From: CALCHA01 sp035548175
Lineage (GTDB): Bacteria; Planctomycetota; Phycisphaerae; WQYP01
Length of the DNA: 64,000 nt
Direction: 5' to 3'
NCBI GenBank assembly: GCA_035548175.1
Contig: DASZTO010000002.1
Coordinates: forward strand, 34,813-98,812
Every line of letters starts with the position of its first letter. Positions within the stretch are counted from its first letter, which is position 1. This document shows positions 1-8,342 of this stretch, piece by piece. The notes below the pieces were generated by a model, which saw only the letters and a list, made by a program, of their open reading frames with translations, did not search any database and had not been told where the DNA came from. The translations under genes were made by a program, and so were the position numbers.

Positions 1-2
1 AT

Positions 3-638
3 GACGCCCTTCCCCAGGCCACCACCAGCTTCTCGGTCAACGGCCGTTCGCTGGCCGGCACCGAAGACGTGGCGCTGGCCGCGACCGTTCCCGGCGTGAG
101 CACGCTGGCTGTCGGAACCTTCAGCGGTCCGGCGGGCAACTACACCGTGTCGATCGCGTGGAGCGACGGCACGACCTCGGCGGGCCAGATTGTCACCGGC
201 ACTGACGGGCAGCAATACATCGCCCTGGCCGCCGGCGCCACCAAGACCTTCGCGACGCAGGGCCAGTACACGGGGACGATCAGCGTCTCCGATGGCACCA
301 CCACCCAGACCGCCGTCGCGACGATCAGCGTCGCGCCCGCCATCGTCGCCAGCCAGGGCGTCACCGTCTCTCCCATCATCGGCCGCCTCGTCCTCTCCGT
401 GACCACCACCTTCACCTCCGCAATCGCCGAGCCCGCCAGCGCCTTCACCGTTACCATCGCCTGGGGCGACGGCACCACCACCAAGGGCCTGGTCGTCCGC
501 AATCCCCTCAACACCACCCAGTATTACGTGATCGGCATCCACAACTACCGCTCCAGCGGCAGCTACACGATCACCACCACCATCCTGAACGCCAGCCTGA
601 ATGAAACCGCCACCGGCACGGCCTTCATCCACGTCTGA
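3..638 (+). CDS. C-terminal part of a secreted PKD-like repeat protein (5' end outside window)
   Basis: The frame is open to the left edge of the window, so only the last 211 residues of a larger protein are present. The visible part is rich in Thr, Ser, Gly and Ala and contains two Ig/PKD-like beta-sandwich units. Each has the pattern T(V/I)xIAW(S/G)DGT followed later by a GxYTxT or SGSYTIT strand. This is typical of extracellular adhesin-like proteins in planctomycetes. No enzymatic motif is visible. The frame stops at 636-638 and a strong hairpin terminator follows. A GTG at 69 could be read as a start, but the conserved-looking frame continues upstream (DALPQATTSFSVNGRSLAG), so it is an internal codon. 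The function of the whole protein cannot be judged from this fragment. Confidence 0.75.
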   Translation, partial: DALPQATTSFSVNGRSLAGTEDVALAATVPGVSTLAVGTFSGPAGNYTVSIAWSDGTTSAGQIVTGTDGQQYIALAAGATKTFATQGQYTGTISVSDGTTTQTAVATISVAPAIVASQGVTVSPIIGRLVLSVTTTFTSAIAEPASAFTVTIAWGDGTTTKGLVVRNPLNTTQYYVIGIHNYRSSGSYTITTTILNASLNETATGTAFIHV

Positions 639-666
639 AACGCCCAGTCAATTCTGAATTGACCCG

Positions 667-700
667 GGGCCGGCGATCCACCACGATCGCCGGCCCTTTT
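667..700 (+). terminator. Rho-independent terminator after the PKD-like gene
   Basis: A perfect 12-bp stem pairs 667-678 with 685-696 around a 6-base loop and is followed by TTTT at 697-700. It lies 28 bases after the stop codon at 638. Confidence 0.85.
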
Positions 701-760
701 CCTTGGCCGGTGCCAAACCCGCCCCGACCGGCGCCGGTGGCTGAAGCGGTGGGGGGGCGG

Positions 761-766
761 TACAAT
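761..766 (+). promoter_or_regulatory. -10 box TACAAT close to the start of the PEGA lipoprotein gene
   Basis: TACAAT is preceded by GCGG and lies only 8 bases before the ATG at 775. A start site 6-8 bases downstream of the box would fall at or next to the ATG, and no Shine-Dalgarno sequence is visible. This suggests a leaderless mRNA. Confidence 0.5.
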
Positions 767-774
767 CCGCCGCC

Positions 775-1275
775 ATGAAGCCGACCAGATTTTTGTGCGT
801 GAATTTCGCCGCCGGCGCGGTCCTGCTGACGGGCCTGGGCGGATGCGTCGAGCGGAAGATCACGATCGGCAGCGGTCCCCCGGGAGCGCTGGTGTACCTC
901 AATGATGTGGAAGTGGGCCGGACGCCCGTGACCGTGCCCTTCACCTGGTATGGCGACTATGACATTCGCATGCGCCTGGATCGCGAGGAGGGCCAGGGAG
1001 CCGATCGCAAGACGGTGGAGTATTACCTGCACACGCACGAGCGTGCGCGGGCGCCCTGGTTTCAGTGGCTCGGGGTGGACTTGTTTGCCGAGATCCTGCC
1101 GTTCCAGTTCAAGGACGACAAGGTGTGGGCGTTCAATCTGGAGCGGGTCCAGCAGCCGTCGGATGCGGACCTGATCCAGCGGGCGGAGCAGCTCAAAGGC
1201 CAGCTGGACGCTCCCGCGGAGCTACAGAACCAGAAGAAAAAGGCGGGGTCCGGCGCGATGACACGTCCTAAGTAG
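775..1275 (+). CDS. PEGA-domain lipoprotein
   Basis: This 166-residue protein starts with a lipoprotein signal peptide ending in the lipobox LGGC at about residues 21-24, so it should be anchored in a membrane. The mature part begins with a PEGA-type segment (GSGPPGALVYLNDVEVGRTP, then PVTVPFTWYGDYDIRM), a beta-sandwich often found in cell-envelope proteins. The C-terminal 40 residues are charged and probably disordered (QKKK near the end). It precedes pgpH by 182 bases and may be transcribed separately. Planctomycete genomes carry many such PEGA lipoproteins, but their role is unknown and no partner can be assigned from this window. Confidence 0.8.
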   Translation: MKPTRFLCVNFAAGAVLLTGLGGCVERKITIGSGPPGALVYLNDVEVGRTPVTVPFTWYGDYDIRMRLDREEGQGADRKTVEYYLHTHERARAPWFQWLGVDLFAEILPFQFKDDKVWAFNLERVQQPSDADLIQRAEQLKGQLDAPAELQNQKKKAGSGAMTRPK

Positions 1276-1345
1276 CTGTCCATGCAAATGTTGCGTTCTG
1301 AATGGCGAAGCCCTCCCGGGGTTGGTGGGGGGGAACCCAGCGCGT

Positions 1346-1351
1346 ACAATA
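1346..1351 (+). promoter_or_regulatory. Possible -10 box TACAAT upstream of pgpH
   Basis: TACAAT lies in the 182-base gap between the lipoprotein gene and pgpH, about 107 bases before the chosen ATG at 1458. No convincing -35 box is seen. Confidence 0.35.
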
Positions 1352-1457
1352 ACAAGGTCCGCGGGCGGCGATCCCCGGCCCGGCCACGCCGGCGCCGGAA
1401 GCCGCCCCCGGTGGCATCGCGACAGTGGAGAGCGCTGGGCGTCTTGGCGCAGCAGGT

Positions 1458-3779
1458 ATGTGGTTTCGCAAAGCCAGTCCGCGCAGGCAGGCCATCCGCG
1501 AGGATGTGGCCGAGGCGGAAAATATCGGCAAGCAGCGGGGCGGAAAGCCGCCGATCCGCGCCACGCCCCTGCTGGTGATCGGGGCCGTCTTTTTCCTCGT
1601 GGCCGCGCTGCTGCAGTTCTGGCCGGGGGAACTGGTCGCTTATCAGGTGGGGGAGCGGCCGGGGGTGGATGTCGTCTCGCCGGTGCGTTTCACCGTCGAA
1701 AGCGATATCCAGCTGGAAGAAGCGCGGAAGAACGCCCGCGAGTACAGCCCCCCGGTGATTACCGCCCAGCAGTCCGCCTTCGATCACCTCCACAACCAGC
1801 TCTTCTCGCTCAAGCAGGACGTCCAGGGAGCCGCCACCGTCGGCGACCTGCCCGAAGATGTTCGGGCGCGCTTTCCCGGACTCAATGAAGCCACGCTGCG
1901 CCAGCTCCAGGCGATGGACCAGACCAGCTACGCCAGCATGATCCGGTCGCTGGTCTACACCGGACTCACCTATTGGCCCCTCGTGACGCCGGCGGACTAT
2001 GACCGCATGCGCAAGCAACGCTCGACGCAGGTCGCCCTGGCCGGAGTGAACGGCCAACTCACGGACAAGGAAGGCCGGCTGTCGCTGGTCGAGTACCGCA
2101 ACGTCCTGGTGACCGGGAGTATCAGCAACCAGCAGCGGCGGGCCCTGATGGAAACGGTCGAAGGCGAGCTCCCCCACGTCGTGGCCGAGCTGGTCACGGC
2201 CTATCTGGTCAGCCAGGATCAGCCCACATTCCGATTCGATCCCCCGTTGACCACGCAGCTTGGCGAGCAGGAGGCCGCGCTCCGCGTCCCGGGCAGCCGC
2301 ACCTATGAACCGCAGCAGATTCTCGCCCCGCGCGGCAAACCAATCACCGCGGAACAGTTGTATCTCATCGGCCGCGCGCAGGCGGAGGTGCGGTCGATCG
2401 AGGAGCAGGAGCATCCCCTCCTGTTCTGGCTCGGCCGGCTGGGCCTCCTGGCGACCGTCGGCATCCTGACCGCCGCGGGCGTGCTCTACGTGGTACGGAT
2501 GAACGCGGCCGTGCGCTCCGTCGGACGCGGGTGGGCCGTCTGTACCCTGCTGCTGGCCATGCTGATAGTCTCCCGCGCGGCGGTGGGCTATTTCCCGCAG
2601 TCGCTCTACCTGAGCGGGATCGCCCCGACGCTGCTGACCGCCATCATCCTGGTCATCGCCTACAACCAGCGCTTCGCCCTGGGCATGGCGGCGCTCCATG
2701 GCCTGCTGGTAACCCTGACCCTCCGCCAGGGATTCGATTTCTATCTCTCGCTGCTCACCGGCGTCGCGGTCCTGAGCTTCGGCCTCAACGAAATCCGCAC
2801 CCGCGGCAAGTTGATCGAGATGGGCGCCTTCGCCGCGGCCGCCATGTTCTTCGCCGTCCTCGCCCTGGGCCTCTCTCGCGTGCTCTGGAGCACCGGGCCC
2901 GGATGGTCGGTCACGCCCGACATGACCATCGTGCTGCGCAACTCCCTCTGGGCCACCGCCGGCGGAATGGGCGTCGCGATGGTGGCGCTGGCGGCCCTGC
3001 CCTCGATCGAGCGCATGTTCCGCATCACCACCGCGATGACCCTCCTGGAATTGTGCGACGCCAATAAACCCCTGCTGCGCCGCTTGAGTCAGGAAGCCCC
3101 CGGCACGTTCAACCACTCCCTCACCGTCGGCATCATCGCCGAGGCCGCCGGCAACGCCATCGGCGCCAACGGCCTCTTGTGCCGCGTCGGGGCCTACTAC
3201 CACGACGTCGGCAAGCTCAGCAAGCCGCTCTATTTCATCGAGAATCAGCGCAGCGGCGGGCCCAACCGTCACGACAAGCTCTCGCCGGCGATGAGCCTGC
3301 TGATCATCGTGGGCCACGTCAAAGACGGCGTCGAGCTGGCGCGCGAGTATGCCCTCCCCTGGATCGTCCATCAGTTCATCGAGCAGCATCACGGCACCAC
3401 CCTCGTGGAATATTTCTTCCACGCCGCGCGCAAGAAGGCCGAAGAGGGCGAGGGCGTCGTGGTCTCCGATTCCGAATTCCGCTATCCCGGACCCAAGCCC
3501 CAGACGCGCGAGGCCGCGATCGTCATGATCTGCGACGGGTGCGAATCGGCGGTGCGCGCCATCGACGAGCCCACGGCCGGCCGCATCGAGTCCGCGGTGC
3601 ACGGAATCATTATGAAGCGGCTGATGGATGGTCAGTTCAACGAGTGCGACCTGACCCTGCGGGATTTGTCGCGCATCGAAGAGACGCTCACACGCACCCT
3701 CGCGGCGGTCCACCACGGTCGAGTGGCCTATCCGACGGCGGTCGAGAACGCCCCCCTGGGCGCCGCGCGGCCGGCATGA
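1458..3779 (+). CDS. pgpH: 7TM-HD family phosphodiesterase (PgpH/YqfF-like)
   Basis: This 773-residue membrane protein matches the 7TMR-HD architecture. It has one N-terminal transmembrane helix (about residues 36-56), a large extracytoplasmic region to about residue 330, a cluster of about seven membrane helices (roughly 335-540) and a C-terminal HD domain. The HD domain shows GTFNHSLTV and YYHDVGK, with the HD pair at residues 582-583. Characterised family members, such as Listeria PgpH, hydrolyse c-di-AMP; the same activity here is inferred. The ATG at 1458 is preferred over a GTG at 1425 because it gives a short basic N-terminus before the first helix. It is followed within 7 bases by ybeY and then corC, a widely conserved gene order. 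phoH, often the first gene of that block, is not present upstream. Confidence 0.9.
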   Translation: MWFRKASPRRQAIREDVAEAENIGKQRGGKPPIRATPLLVIGAVFFLVAALLQFWPGELVAYQVGERPGVDVVSPVRFTVESDIQLEEARKNAREYSPPVITAQQSAFDHLHNQLFSLKQDVQGAATVGDLPEDVRARFPGLNEATLRQLQAMDQTSYASMIRSLVYTGLTYWPLVTPADYDRMRKQRSTQVALAGVNGQLTDKEGRLSLVEYRNVLVTGSISNQQRRALMETVEGELPHVVAELVTAYLVSQDQPTFRFDPPLTTQLGEQEAALRVPGSRTYEPQQILAPRGKPITAEQLYLIGRAQAEVRSIEEQEHPLLFWLGRLGLLATVGILTAAGVLYVVRMNAAVRSVGRGWAVCTLLLAMLIVSRAAVGYFPQSLYLSGIAPTLLTAIILVIAYNQRFALGMAALHGLLVTLTLRQGFDFYLSLLTGVAVLSFGLNEIRTRGKLIEMGAFAAAAMFFAVLALGLSRVLWSTGPGWSVTPDMTIVLRNSLWATAGGMGVAMVALAALPSIERMFRITTAMTLLELCDANKPLLRRLSQEAPGTFNHSLTVGIIAEAAGNAIGANGLLCRVGAYYHDVGKLSKPLYFIENQRSGGPNRHDKLSPAMSLLIIVGHVKDGVELAREYALPWIVHQFIEQHHGTTLVEYFFHAARKKAEEGEGVVVSDSEFRYPGPKPQTREAAIVMICDGCESAVRAIDEPTAGRIESAVHGIIMKRLMDGQFNECDLTLRDLSRIEETLTRTLAAVHHGRVAYPTAVENAPLGAARPA

Positions 3780-3786
3780 GGTGTCG

Positions 3787-4278
3787 ATGGCCATTGGCGT
3801 GATGATTGCGGATCAGACCGGGGCGGTGCGAAGCGGGGGTGCACGGTGGATGGAAATGATGTTGCGGCGGGTGCTGCGGGAGCTGGGCGTGAAGCAGTGC
3901 GCGTGGACGATCACCGTCGTGGGCGACGCCGCGATGAAGGCGCTGCATCGGCGGACCATGGGGCTGGGGACGACGACCGACGTGTTAACTTTCGACATGC
4001 GGGATGATCCGCCGCGCACCCGCGAGGGCGCGGCCGTCGAGCTCGACACCGTGCTGTGCGCTGATGAAGCCCGCCGGCGCGCGGCGGAGCATGGCCACAC
4101 GCCGCGCCGCGAGCTGCTGCTCTACGCCGTCCACAGCCTGCTGCACGTGCAGGGATTCGACGATGTGACGCCGGCCAAGGCGCGGCGCATGCATCGGCGG
4201 GAGGATGCGCTGCTCCAGGCGATCGGCGTGGGGGCGGTTTACGCCCCGCCGGCTAAGGCGCGGGAGGGCAAGCGATGA
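3787..4278 (+). CDS. ybeY: Endoribonuclease YbeY (16S rRNA maturation), variant metal site
   Basis: This 163-residue protein aligns with YbeY, a zinc-dependent RNase that acts in 16S rRNA 3'-end maturation and ribosome quality control. The conserved core is visible as TTDVLTFDMRDD and the signature HSLLHVQGFDD. In the usual family signature (HGxLHLxGYDH) three histidines bind zinc. Here the third is Asp, because the codons after GGA TTC read GAC GAT. The ATG at 3787 has GAGG five bases upstream. It starts 7 bases after pgpH and overlaps corC by ATGA, so the three genes are probably co-transcribed and translationally coupled. The third-ligand change could alter metal choice or activity. Confidence 0.88.
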   Translation: MAIGVMIADQTGAVRSGGARWMEMMLRRVLRELGVKQCAWTITVVGDAAMKALHRRTMGLGTTTDVLTFDMRDDPPRTREGAAVELDTVLCADEARRRAAEHGHTPRRELLLYAVHSLLHVQGFDDVTPAKARRMHRREDALLQAIGVGAVYAPPAKAREGKR

Positions 4279-5609
4279 GCCTCCAGGTGCTCTGGTGGAT
4301 TTTCGTGAGCGCCCTGGCGGCGTCGCTGGTGCTCTCGACGGTCTCCTACGCGCTGCGGGCCATGTCGCGCGTGGCGCTGGAAGCCGCCCTCGAGGGGCGC
4401 CGCCACGCGGAACGAACCCTCGACGCCATCCTGAAACACCCGTACGACACCGCACTGACCGCATCCACCCTGCGCCTCGGCGCCAACGTCAGCGCCATCG
4501 TCGCCGTCGCCTGGTATTTCTGGGAACTCTACGGCCTGGACAAGCATCCGGTGCGCGTGTTCGGCTGGACGCTGCTGATCACCGTGCCGGCCCTGCTCAT
4601 TTTTTCCGTGGCGATTCCCCAGGCCTGGGGCAAATATGCCGGCGAGCGTTTCGTGGTGGCCACCTGGCCCGTGCTGCGGGTGGCGCATGCCGCGCTCTGG
4701 CCGGTGGTGCGGGTGCTGAAGATTTTCGATGAGATCGTCCGCCGCCTGGCCGGGGTGTCGATCGGCGAGGAAATGGACAGCGCCGCCCACAAGGCCGAGG
4801 CCGAGATTCTTTCCGTCGTCGCCGAGGGAACCGCCGAGGGCACCGTCGATGAAGACCAGCAGAAGATGATCGAGGGCGTCATCAGCTTCCGCGATCTTCA
4901 GGTCGGCCAGATCATGACGCCCCGCACCGAGGTCGTGGCCGTCGAGGTCGATACCCCCATCCTCGAGGTGCGCGACCGCGTGCTCAAGGACGGCCTCTCG
5001 CGCGTGCCGGTGTTCGAGGGAAGCCTCGACAACGTGGTCGGCATCTTTTACGCCAAAGACCTCCTGCCCTTCCTCAACGTCGCCGGTGGTTCCGCCGGCG
5101 AGGATGAGCAGATGGAACTCCGCAAAATCATGCGGCCCCCCTTCTTCGTGCCGCGCACCAAGCCCCTCCGCGATCTGCTGCGCGAGTTCCGCGCCCAGCA
5201 GGTCCACATGGCTGTCGTCCTCGATGAATATGGCGGCACCAGCGGGGTCGTCACCACCGAGGACATCGTCGAGCAGATCGTCGGCGACATCGCGGACGAA
5301 TACGAGCGGCCCGAGCCCGAGGAACTGCGCCGCCTCGACGAACGCACCGTCGAGGTCGATGCGCGCATGGCCGTCAGCGACGTCAACCGGGCGCTCGAGC
5401 TCTCCCTGCCCGAGGATGGCGACTACCACACCATCGGCGGGTATGTGATCGCGGCGCTGGGAACGATTCCGCCGCGCGGCGAGCAGTTGTCCGCCGAGGG
5501 CGTCACCATCACCGTCATCGATGCCGAGCCGCGGCGCGTGAAAAAGCTGCGCCTCGAGCTGCCCGCGGCGGAAACCAGCGAAGCGGCGATCACCACGACC
5601 GGCGTTTAG
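4275..5609 (+). CDS. CNNM/CorC-family transporter with CBS pair
   Basis: This 444-residue protein has the HlyC/CorC layout: an N-terminal CNNM-like transmembrane region (helices near residues 5-25, 60-80, 92-112 and 130-150), a cytoplasmic CBS pair (about 205-330) and a C-terminal CorC_HlyC domain (about 350-430). Family hallmarks include VGQIMTPRTEVVAVE, SRVPVFEGSLDNVVGIFYAKDLL written here as two adjoining motifs, and VVLDEYGGTSGVVTTEDIVE. CNNM proteins are linked to Mg2+ efflux. It is the third gene of the pgpH-ybeY-corC block and overlaps ybeY by four bases. Confidence 0.9.
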   Translation: MSLQVLWWIFVSALAASLVLSTVSYALRAMSRVALEAALEGRRHAERTLDAILKHPYDTALTASTLRLGANVSAIVAVAWYFWELYGLDKHPVRVFGWTLLITVPALLIFSVAIPQAWGKYAGERFVVATWPVLRVAHAALWPVVRVLKIFDEIVRRLAGVSIGEEMDSAAHKAEAEILSVVAEGTAEGTVDEDQQKMIEGVISFRDLQVGQIMTPRTEVVAVEVDTPILEVRDRVLKDGLSRVPVFEGSLDNVVGIFYAKDLLPFLNVAGGSAGEDEQMELRKIMRPPFFVPRTKPLRDLLREFRAQQVHMAVVLDEYGGTSGVVTTEDIVEQIVGDIADEYERPEPEELRRLDERTVEVDARMAVSDVNRALELSLPEDGDYHTIGGYVIAALGTIPPRGEQLSAEGVTITVIDAEPRRVKKLRLELPAAETSEAAITTTGV

Positions 5610-5619
5610 GAGCGTGCCT

Positions 5620-6003
5620 ATGGCGGCCAATCAGCGGGCGGCGCTCCTGGAAGCGGTCATGATGCGCAACGAGCTGGTGCGCTCGACGCCGCACGGCGAG
5701 GGGTTGCGCTTGTCGGCGCCGGTCGAGCGCTCCGCCCTGGGCCGGATCTTCGGCGCCGGCGGGGCGGCGGGACGCGAAAAAACCTTTGAGCTCGATGCGC
5801 TCGGGACCTGGGTCTGGAAGCGGATGGATGGCACGCGCCGCGTCGAGGAGTTGATCCGGCAGTTCGCCGCCGAGCAGCGCGTGAACGTGCGCGAAGCCGA
5901 AGTGGCGATCGTCGCGTTTCTCAAAATGCTCGCCAAGCGCGGCCTGGTCGCGCTGGCGGTTCCGCAGGTCGACGGCAGCGCGGGAGGCGGCAATGGCGCG
6001 TGA
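5620..6003 (+). CDS. PqqD-like (RRE-type) small protein
   Basis: This 127-residue protein resembles PqqD-family proteins. It contains FELDALGTWVWKRMDGTRR (about residues 66-84), then a helix with VEELIRQFAAE and a final helical segment EVAIVAFLKMLAKRGLV. The PqqD fold is a winged helix that binds peptide substrates in RiPP pathways, but many planctomycete copies occur without radical SAM partners. The ATG at 5620 is chosen over a GTG at 5614 because AGGAG at 5608-5612 lies 7 bases before it. It follows corC by 10 bases and overlaps the next gene by 11 bases, so it is likely coupled to the permease-like protein. No precursor peptide or maturation enzyme is visible nearby. Confidence 0.75.
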   Translation: MAANQRAALLEAVMMRNELVRSTPHGEGLRLSAPVERSALGRIFGAGGAAGREKTFELDALGTWVWKRMDGTRRVEELIRQFAAEQRVNVREAEVAIVAFLKMLAKRGLVALAVPQVDGSAGGGNGA

Positions 6004-6622
6004 TCCGGCGGCGATCGCGCCGCGCGTGCGGCTCACGGTCTGGCGGGCGGGCGCCATCGCCCTGCGCAGCCTGCGCGCCCGGGCGGGACGCGCCGCCTTG
6101 ACGCTCGTGACCATCGCCATGGCCATGGCGTTCCTCACCAACGTCTGGGCCACGCGCACCCTCGACGCCGCCGCCGCAATGGCCCTCGCGGATGGCTCCG
6201 CAGCCGGCGCCCCGGCCGTCGGACGCACCGTCTGGCTCCTGGCGCTCTCGCTGCTGGTCTGCCTCGTCGGCATTTCCAACGCCATGCTCATGAGCGTCAT
6301 GGAACGCTTCCGCGAAATCGGCACCATGAAGTGCCTCGGTGCCCCCGACAGCTTCATCCTCAAGCTCTTCTTCCTCGAATCCCTCTTCCTTGGGACCGTC
6401 GGCACCGCGGCCGGCGTACTCGTCGGCATGGGGTTATCGGTCCTCATGCTCCTGCGCCACTATGGCCCGGCGGCATGGGGTCACATCCCCTGGGCCGCCG
6501 CGGCCGCCATCGCCGCCATCTCCCTGGCCATCGGCATCGCCATCACCGCGGCCGCCGCCATGTACCCCGCCTGGCGCGCCGCACGCATGGAGCCCATCGC
6601 CGCCATGCGCGTCGATGTCTAA
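5993..6622 (+). CDS. Miniature FtsX-like ABC permease without periplasmic domain
   Basis: This 209-residue protein has four predicted membrane helices (about 28-48, 72-94, 120-145 and 165-190). It shows the FtsX-domain signature after TM2, MERFREIGTMKCLGAPDSFI followed by LKLFFLESLFLG, and the typical end PAWRAARMEPIAAMR. MacB/FtsX permeases normally carry a periplasmic domain of about 200 residues between TM1 and TM2; here only some 25 residues separate them. No ABC ATPase gene is adjacent. The start overlaps the end of the PqqD-like gene by 11 bases, suggesting linked function. It may be a stripped-down half-permease that uses an ATPase encoded elsewhere. Confidence 0.78.
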   Translation: MARDPAAIAPRVRLTVWRAGAIALRSLRARAGRAALTLVTIAMAMAFLTNVWATRTLDAAAAMALADGSAAGAPAVGRTVWLLALSLLVCLVGISNAMLMSVMERFREIGTMKCLGAPDSFILKLFFLESLFLGTVGTAAGVLVGMGLSVLMLLRHYGPAAWGHIPWAAAAAIAAISLAIGIAITAAAAMYPAWRAARMEPIAAMRVDV

Positions 6623-6748
6623 TACTTCGCTCACTCCCACGTCTTTATCTGTCGCTGCCTCAATTCGGGTAGGCGAATAACCGACATAAATACTCAGCGG
6701 CAGCCTCCCAGAGGCCGCCCACATTTCCTGCCACGCAAGGACGGTTCG

Positions 6749-8299
6749 ATGCCTGCAACGCCCCCAACATCGGTCGCGCCCGTGCCCGCGCAACGCCCGC
6801 TGAAACCCGCGGCGCCCTTTCAGGAGGCCCTCGACAAGAAGCTCAAAGGCCTCTCCACCCTGCCCACCACCGCCGCCGTCGCCGTCAAATTGATCAGCCT
6901 CGGCATCCACGGGTCCCCCGCCGAATACGCGCGCATCATCGAAGGCGATGCCGGTCTCGCCGGCCATCTCCTCGCCGTCGCCAACTCCCCCTTTTACGGC
7001 GTCCGCACCAAAGTCACCCGGCCCCTCATGGCTGTGAACCTGCTGGGCGTCGGGACCGTCCGCTCCCTGGCGATCAGCCGCTGTCTCGCCGGTCTCCATC
7101 ATGCGGTCAAATTGAATGCGGCGGAGGGGCGGGCGCTCTGGGCGGCCACCCTCTGCAAGGCCGTCGCCGCCCGCCGCGTCGCGCTCCTGCTCGCACCCGG
7201 CGATGACCAGGCGCAGCGCGAAGCCGCCGAAGAAGCCTACGCCGCCGGACTGCTCCAGGATATCGCCATCCCCGTAATGGTCTCCTGCGCCAAATCCCCC
7301 ATGCTCGGATTGCTCGATGAGTGCGAGCCCGACGGCAGCGCCCAACTGGCGCGCGAACGCGAACTCTTCGGCGAAGATCATACCCAGCTGGGTCGCCGCC
7401 TCGCCGAACAACTCGGTATGCCCCTCTCCTGTCAGACCGGCATCGCGGAACATCACAACGACCGCTGCACCCCCGCCGGCATCGCCGCCGCCTTCCCCCA
7501 CTGGCTCGAACGCTGGACCGCCAAAATGGCCGCCCGCGTCCGCAACGCCCTGGCCGGCGATCCCACCATTGCCGACCCCGTCGCCTTCATGCAGCAGGTC
7601 TGCGACGAGTTCGGACAGTTGATGGCGTTCTTCGGACACGGCAAGGTCGCCGCCGTCAAGCTCGCCCAGCTGCTCGCCGCGGCCACCAGCGAAATCGCCG
7701 CCGCCACCACCCAGCTTGTCGGCTCCGTCCAGGGCCTTCAGCAGCAGGTCACCACCGCCGAAGAACTCGCTCACCGCAACCGCCGCGAACGCGCCGAACT
7801 CCTCGAACAGGCCATCCGCGATCCCCTCACAGGCTGCCTCAATCGCCGCGGTTTCGCCGGCAGGGCCGCCGAGGCCCTCCGCGTCATCGGACAGTCCGGA
7901 CGCCCCGCCGCCCTCCTCTACATCGATCTCGACAAGTTCAAGTTGCTCAACGACACCTGCGGTCATGCCGCCGGCGATCAGGCCCTCAAGGGCCTCGTCG
8001 CCGCCGTCGGCGGCGCGATCCGCGGTTCCGACATCCTCGGACGCCTCGGCGGCGACGAGTTCGCCGTCCTCCTCCTCGAATGCTCCGAAAACGATGCACG
8101 CCTGGTCGCCGAACGCATCCGCCTCGCCGTCCGAAACCTCACCATCAGCGCCACCGGACCGCGCCTCAGCGTCAGCACCGGCGTCGTCTGCATCACCGGC
8201 GGCGAACAGTCGCTCCACGCGCTCCTCGGACAGGCCGATGGTCTGATGTACTCCACCAAGCGCCGCGGCGGCGATGGCGTCTGCGTCCAGAGCGCCTGA
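6749..8299 (+). CDS. HDOD-GGDEF diguanylate cyclase
   Basis: This 516-residue soluble protein has an N-terminal HDOD domain (about 25-270) and a C-terminal GGDEF domain (about 350-510). The HDOD part shows LPTTAAVAVKLISL, LLAVANSPFYG and the later KSPMLGLLDE/HTQLGRRLAEQLGMP segments. A short coiled region near 300-345 links the domains. The cyclase has an intact RLGGDEFAVLL signature and an inhibitory I-site: RGSD lies five residues before GGDEF, the canonical RxxD-x5-GGDEF spacing. It should make c-di-GMP and be product-inhibited. HDOD domains act in signal transduction without a clear catalytic role. The gene stands alone between a 126-base leader and a convergent neighbour. Confidence 0.9.
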   Translation: MPATPPTSVAPVPAQRPLKPAAPFQEALDKKLKGLSTLPTTAAVAVKLISLGIHGSPAEYARIIEGDAGLAGHLLAVANSPFYGVRTKVTRPLMAVNLLGVGTVRSLAISRCLAGLHHAVKLNAAEGRALWAATLCKAVAARRVALLLAPGDDQAQREAAEEAYAAGLLQDIAIPVMVSCAKSPMLGLLDECEPDGSAQLARERELFGEDHTQLGRRLAEQLGMPLSCQTGIAEHHNDRCTPAGIAAAFPHWLERWTAKMAARVRNALAGDPTIADPVAFMQQVCDEFGQLMAFFGHGKVAAVKLAQLLAAATSEIAAATTQLVGSVQGLQQQVTTAEELAHRNRRERAELLEQAIRDPLTGCLNRRGFAGRAAEALRVIGQSGRPAALLYIDLDKFKLLNDTCGHAAGDQALKGLVAAVGGAIRGSDILGRLGGDEFAVLLLECSENDARLVAERIRLAVRNLTISATGPRLSVSTGVVCITGGEQSLHALLGQADGLMYSTKRRGGDGVCVQSA

Positions 8300-8306
8300 T
8301 TCCCGG

Positions 8307-8336
8307 CCCCCCTTCCCCCCCGCCCCCCTTCCCCCC
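8307..8336 (-). other. G-quadruplex motif between convergent genes
   Basis: The plus strand carries four C-runs of 6, 7, 6 and 6 bases separated by TT, G and TT. On the minus strand this reads as four G-runs with loops of 1-2 bases, a very strong quadruplex-forming pattern. It fills most of the 43-base gap between the stop codons at 8299 (+) and 8343 (-). It could act as a transcription roadblock for either gene. Confidence 0.7.
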
Positions 8337-8342
8337 GGCCCT

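Noticed and set aside
69..638. GTG at 69 as the true start of the first protein
   Set aside because: The frame remains open and protein-like to the window edge, and no ribosome-binding site precedes the GTG.
1062..3794. Open frame of 910 codons opposite pgpH
   Set aside because: Antisense to a clear 7TM-HD protein; no recognisable motifs.
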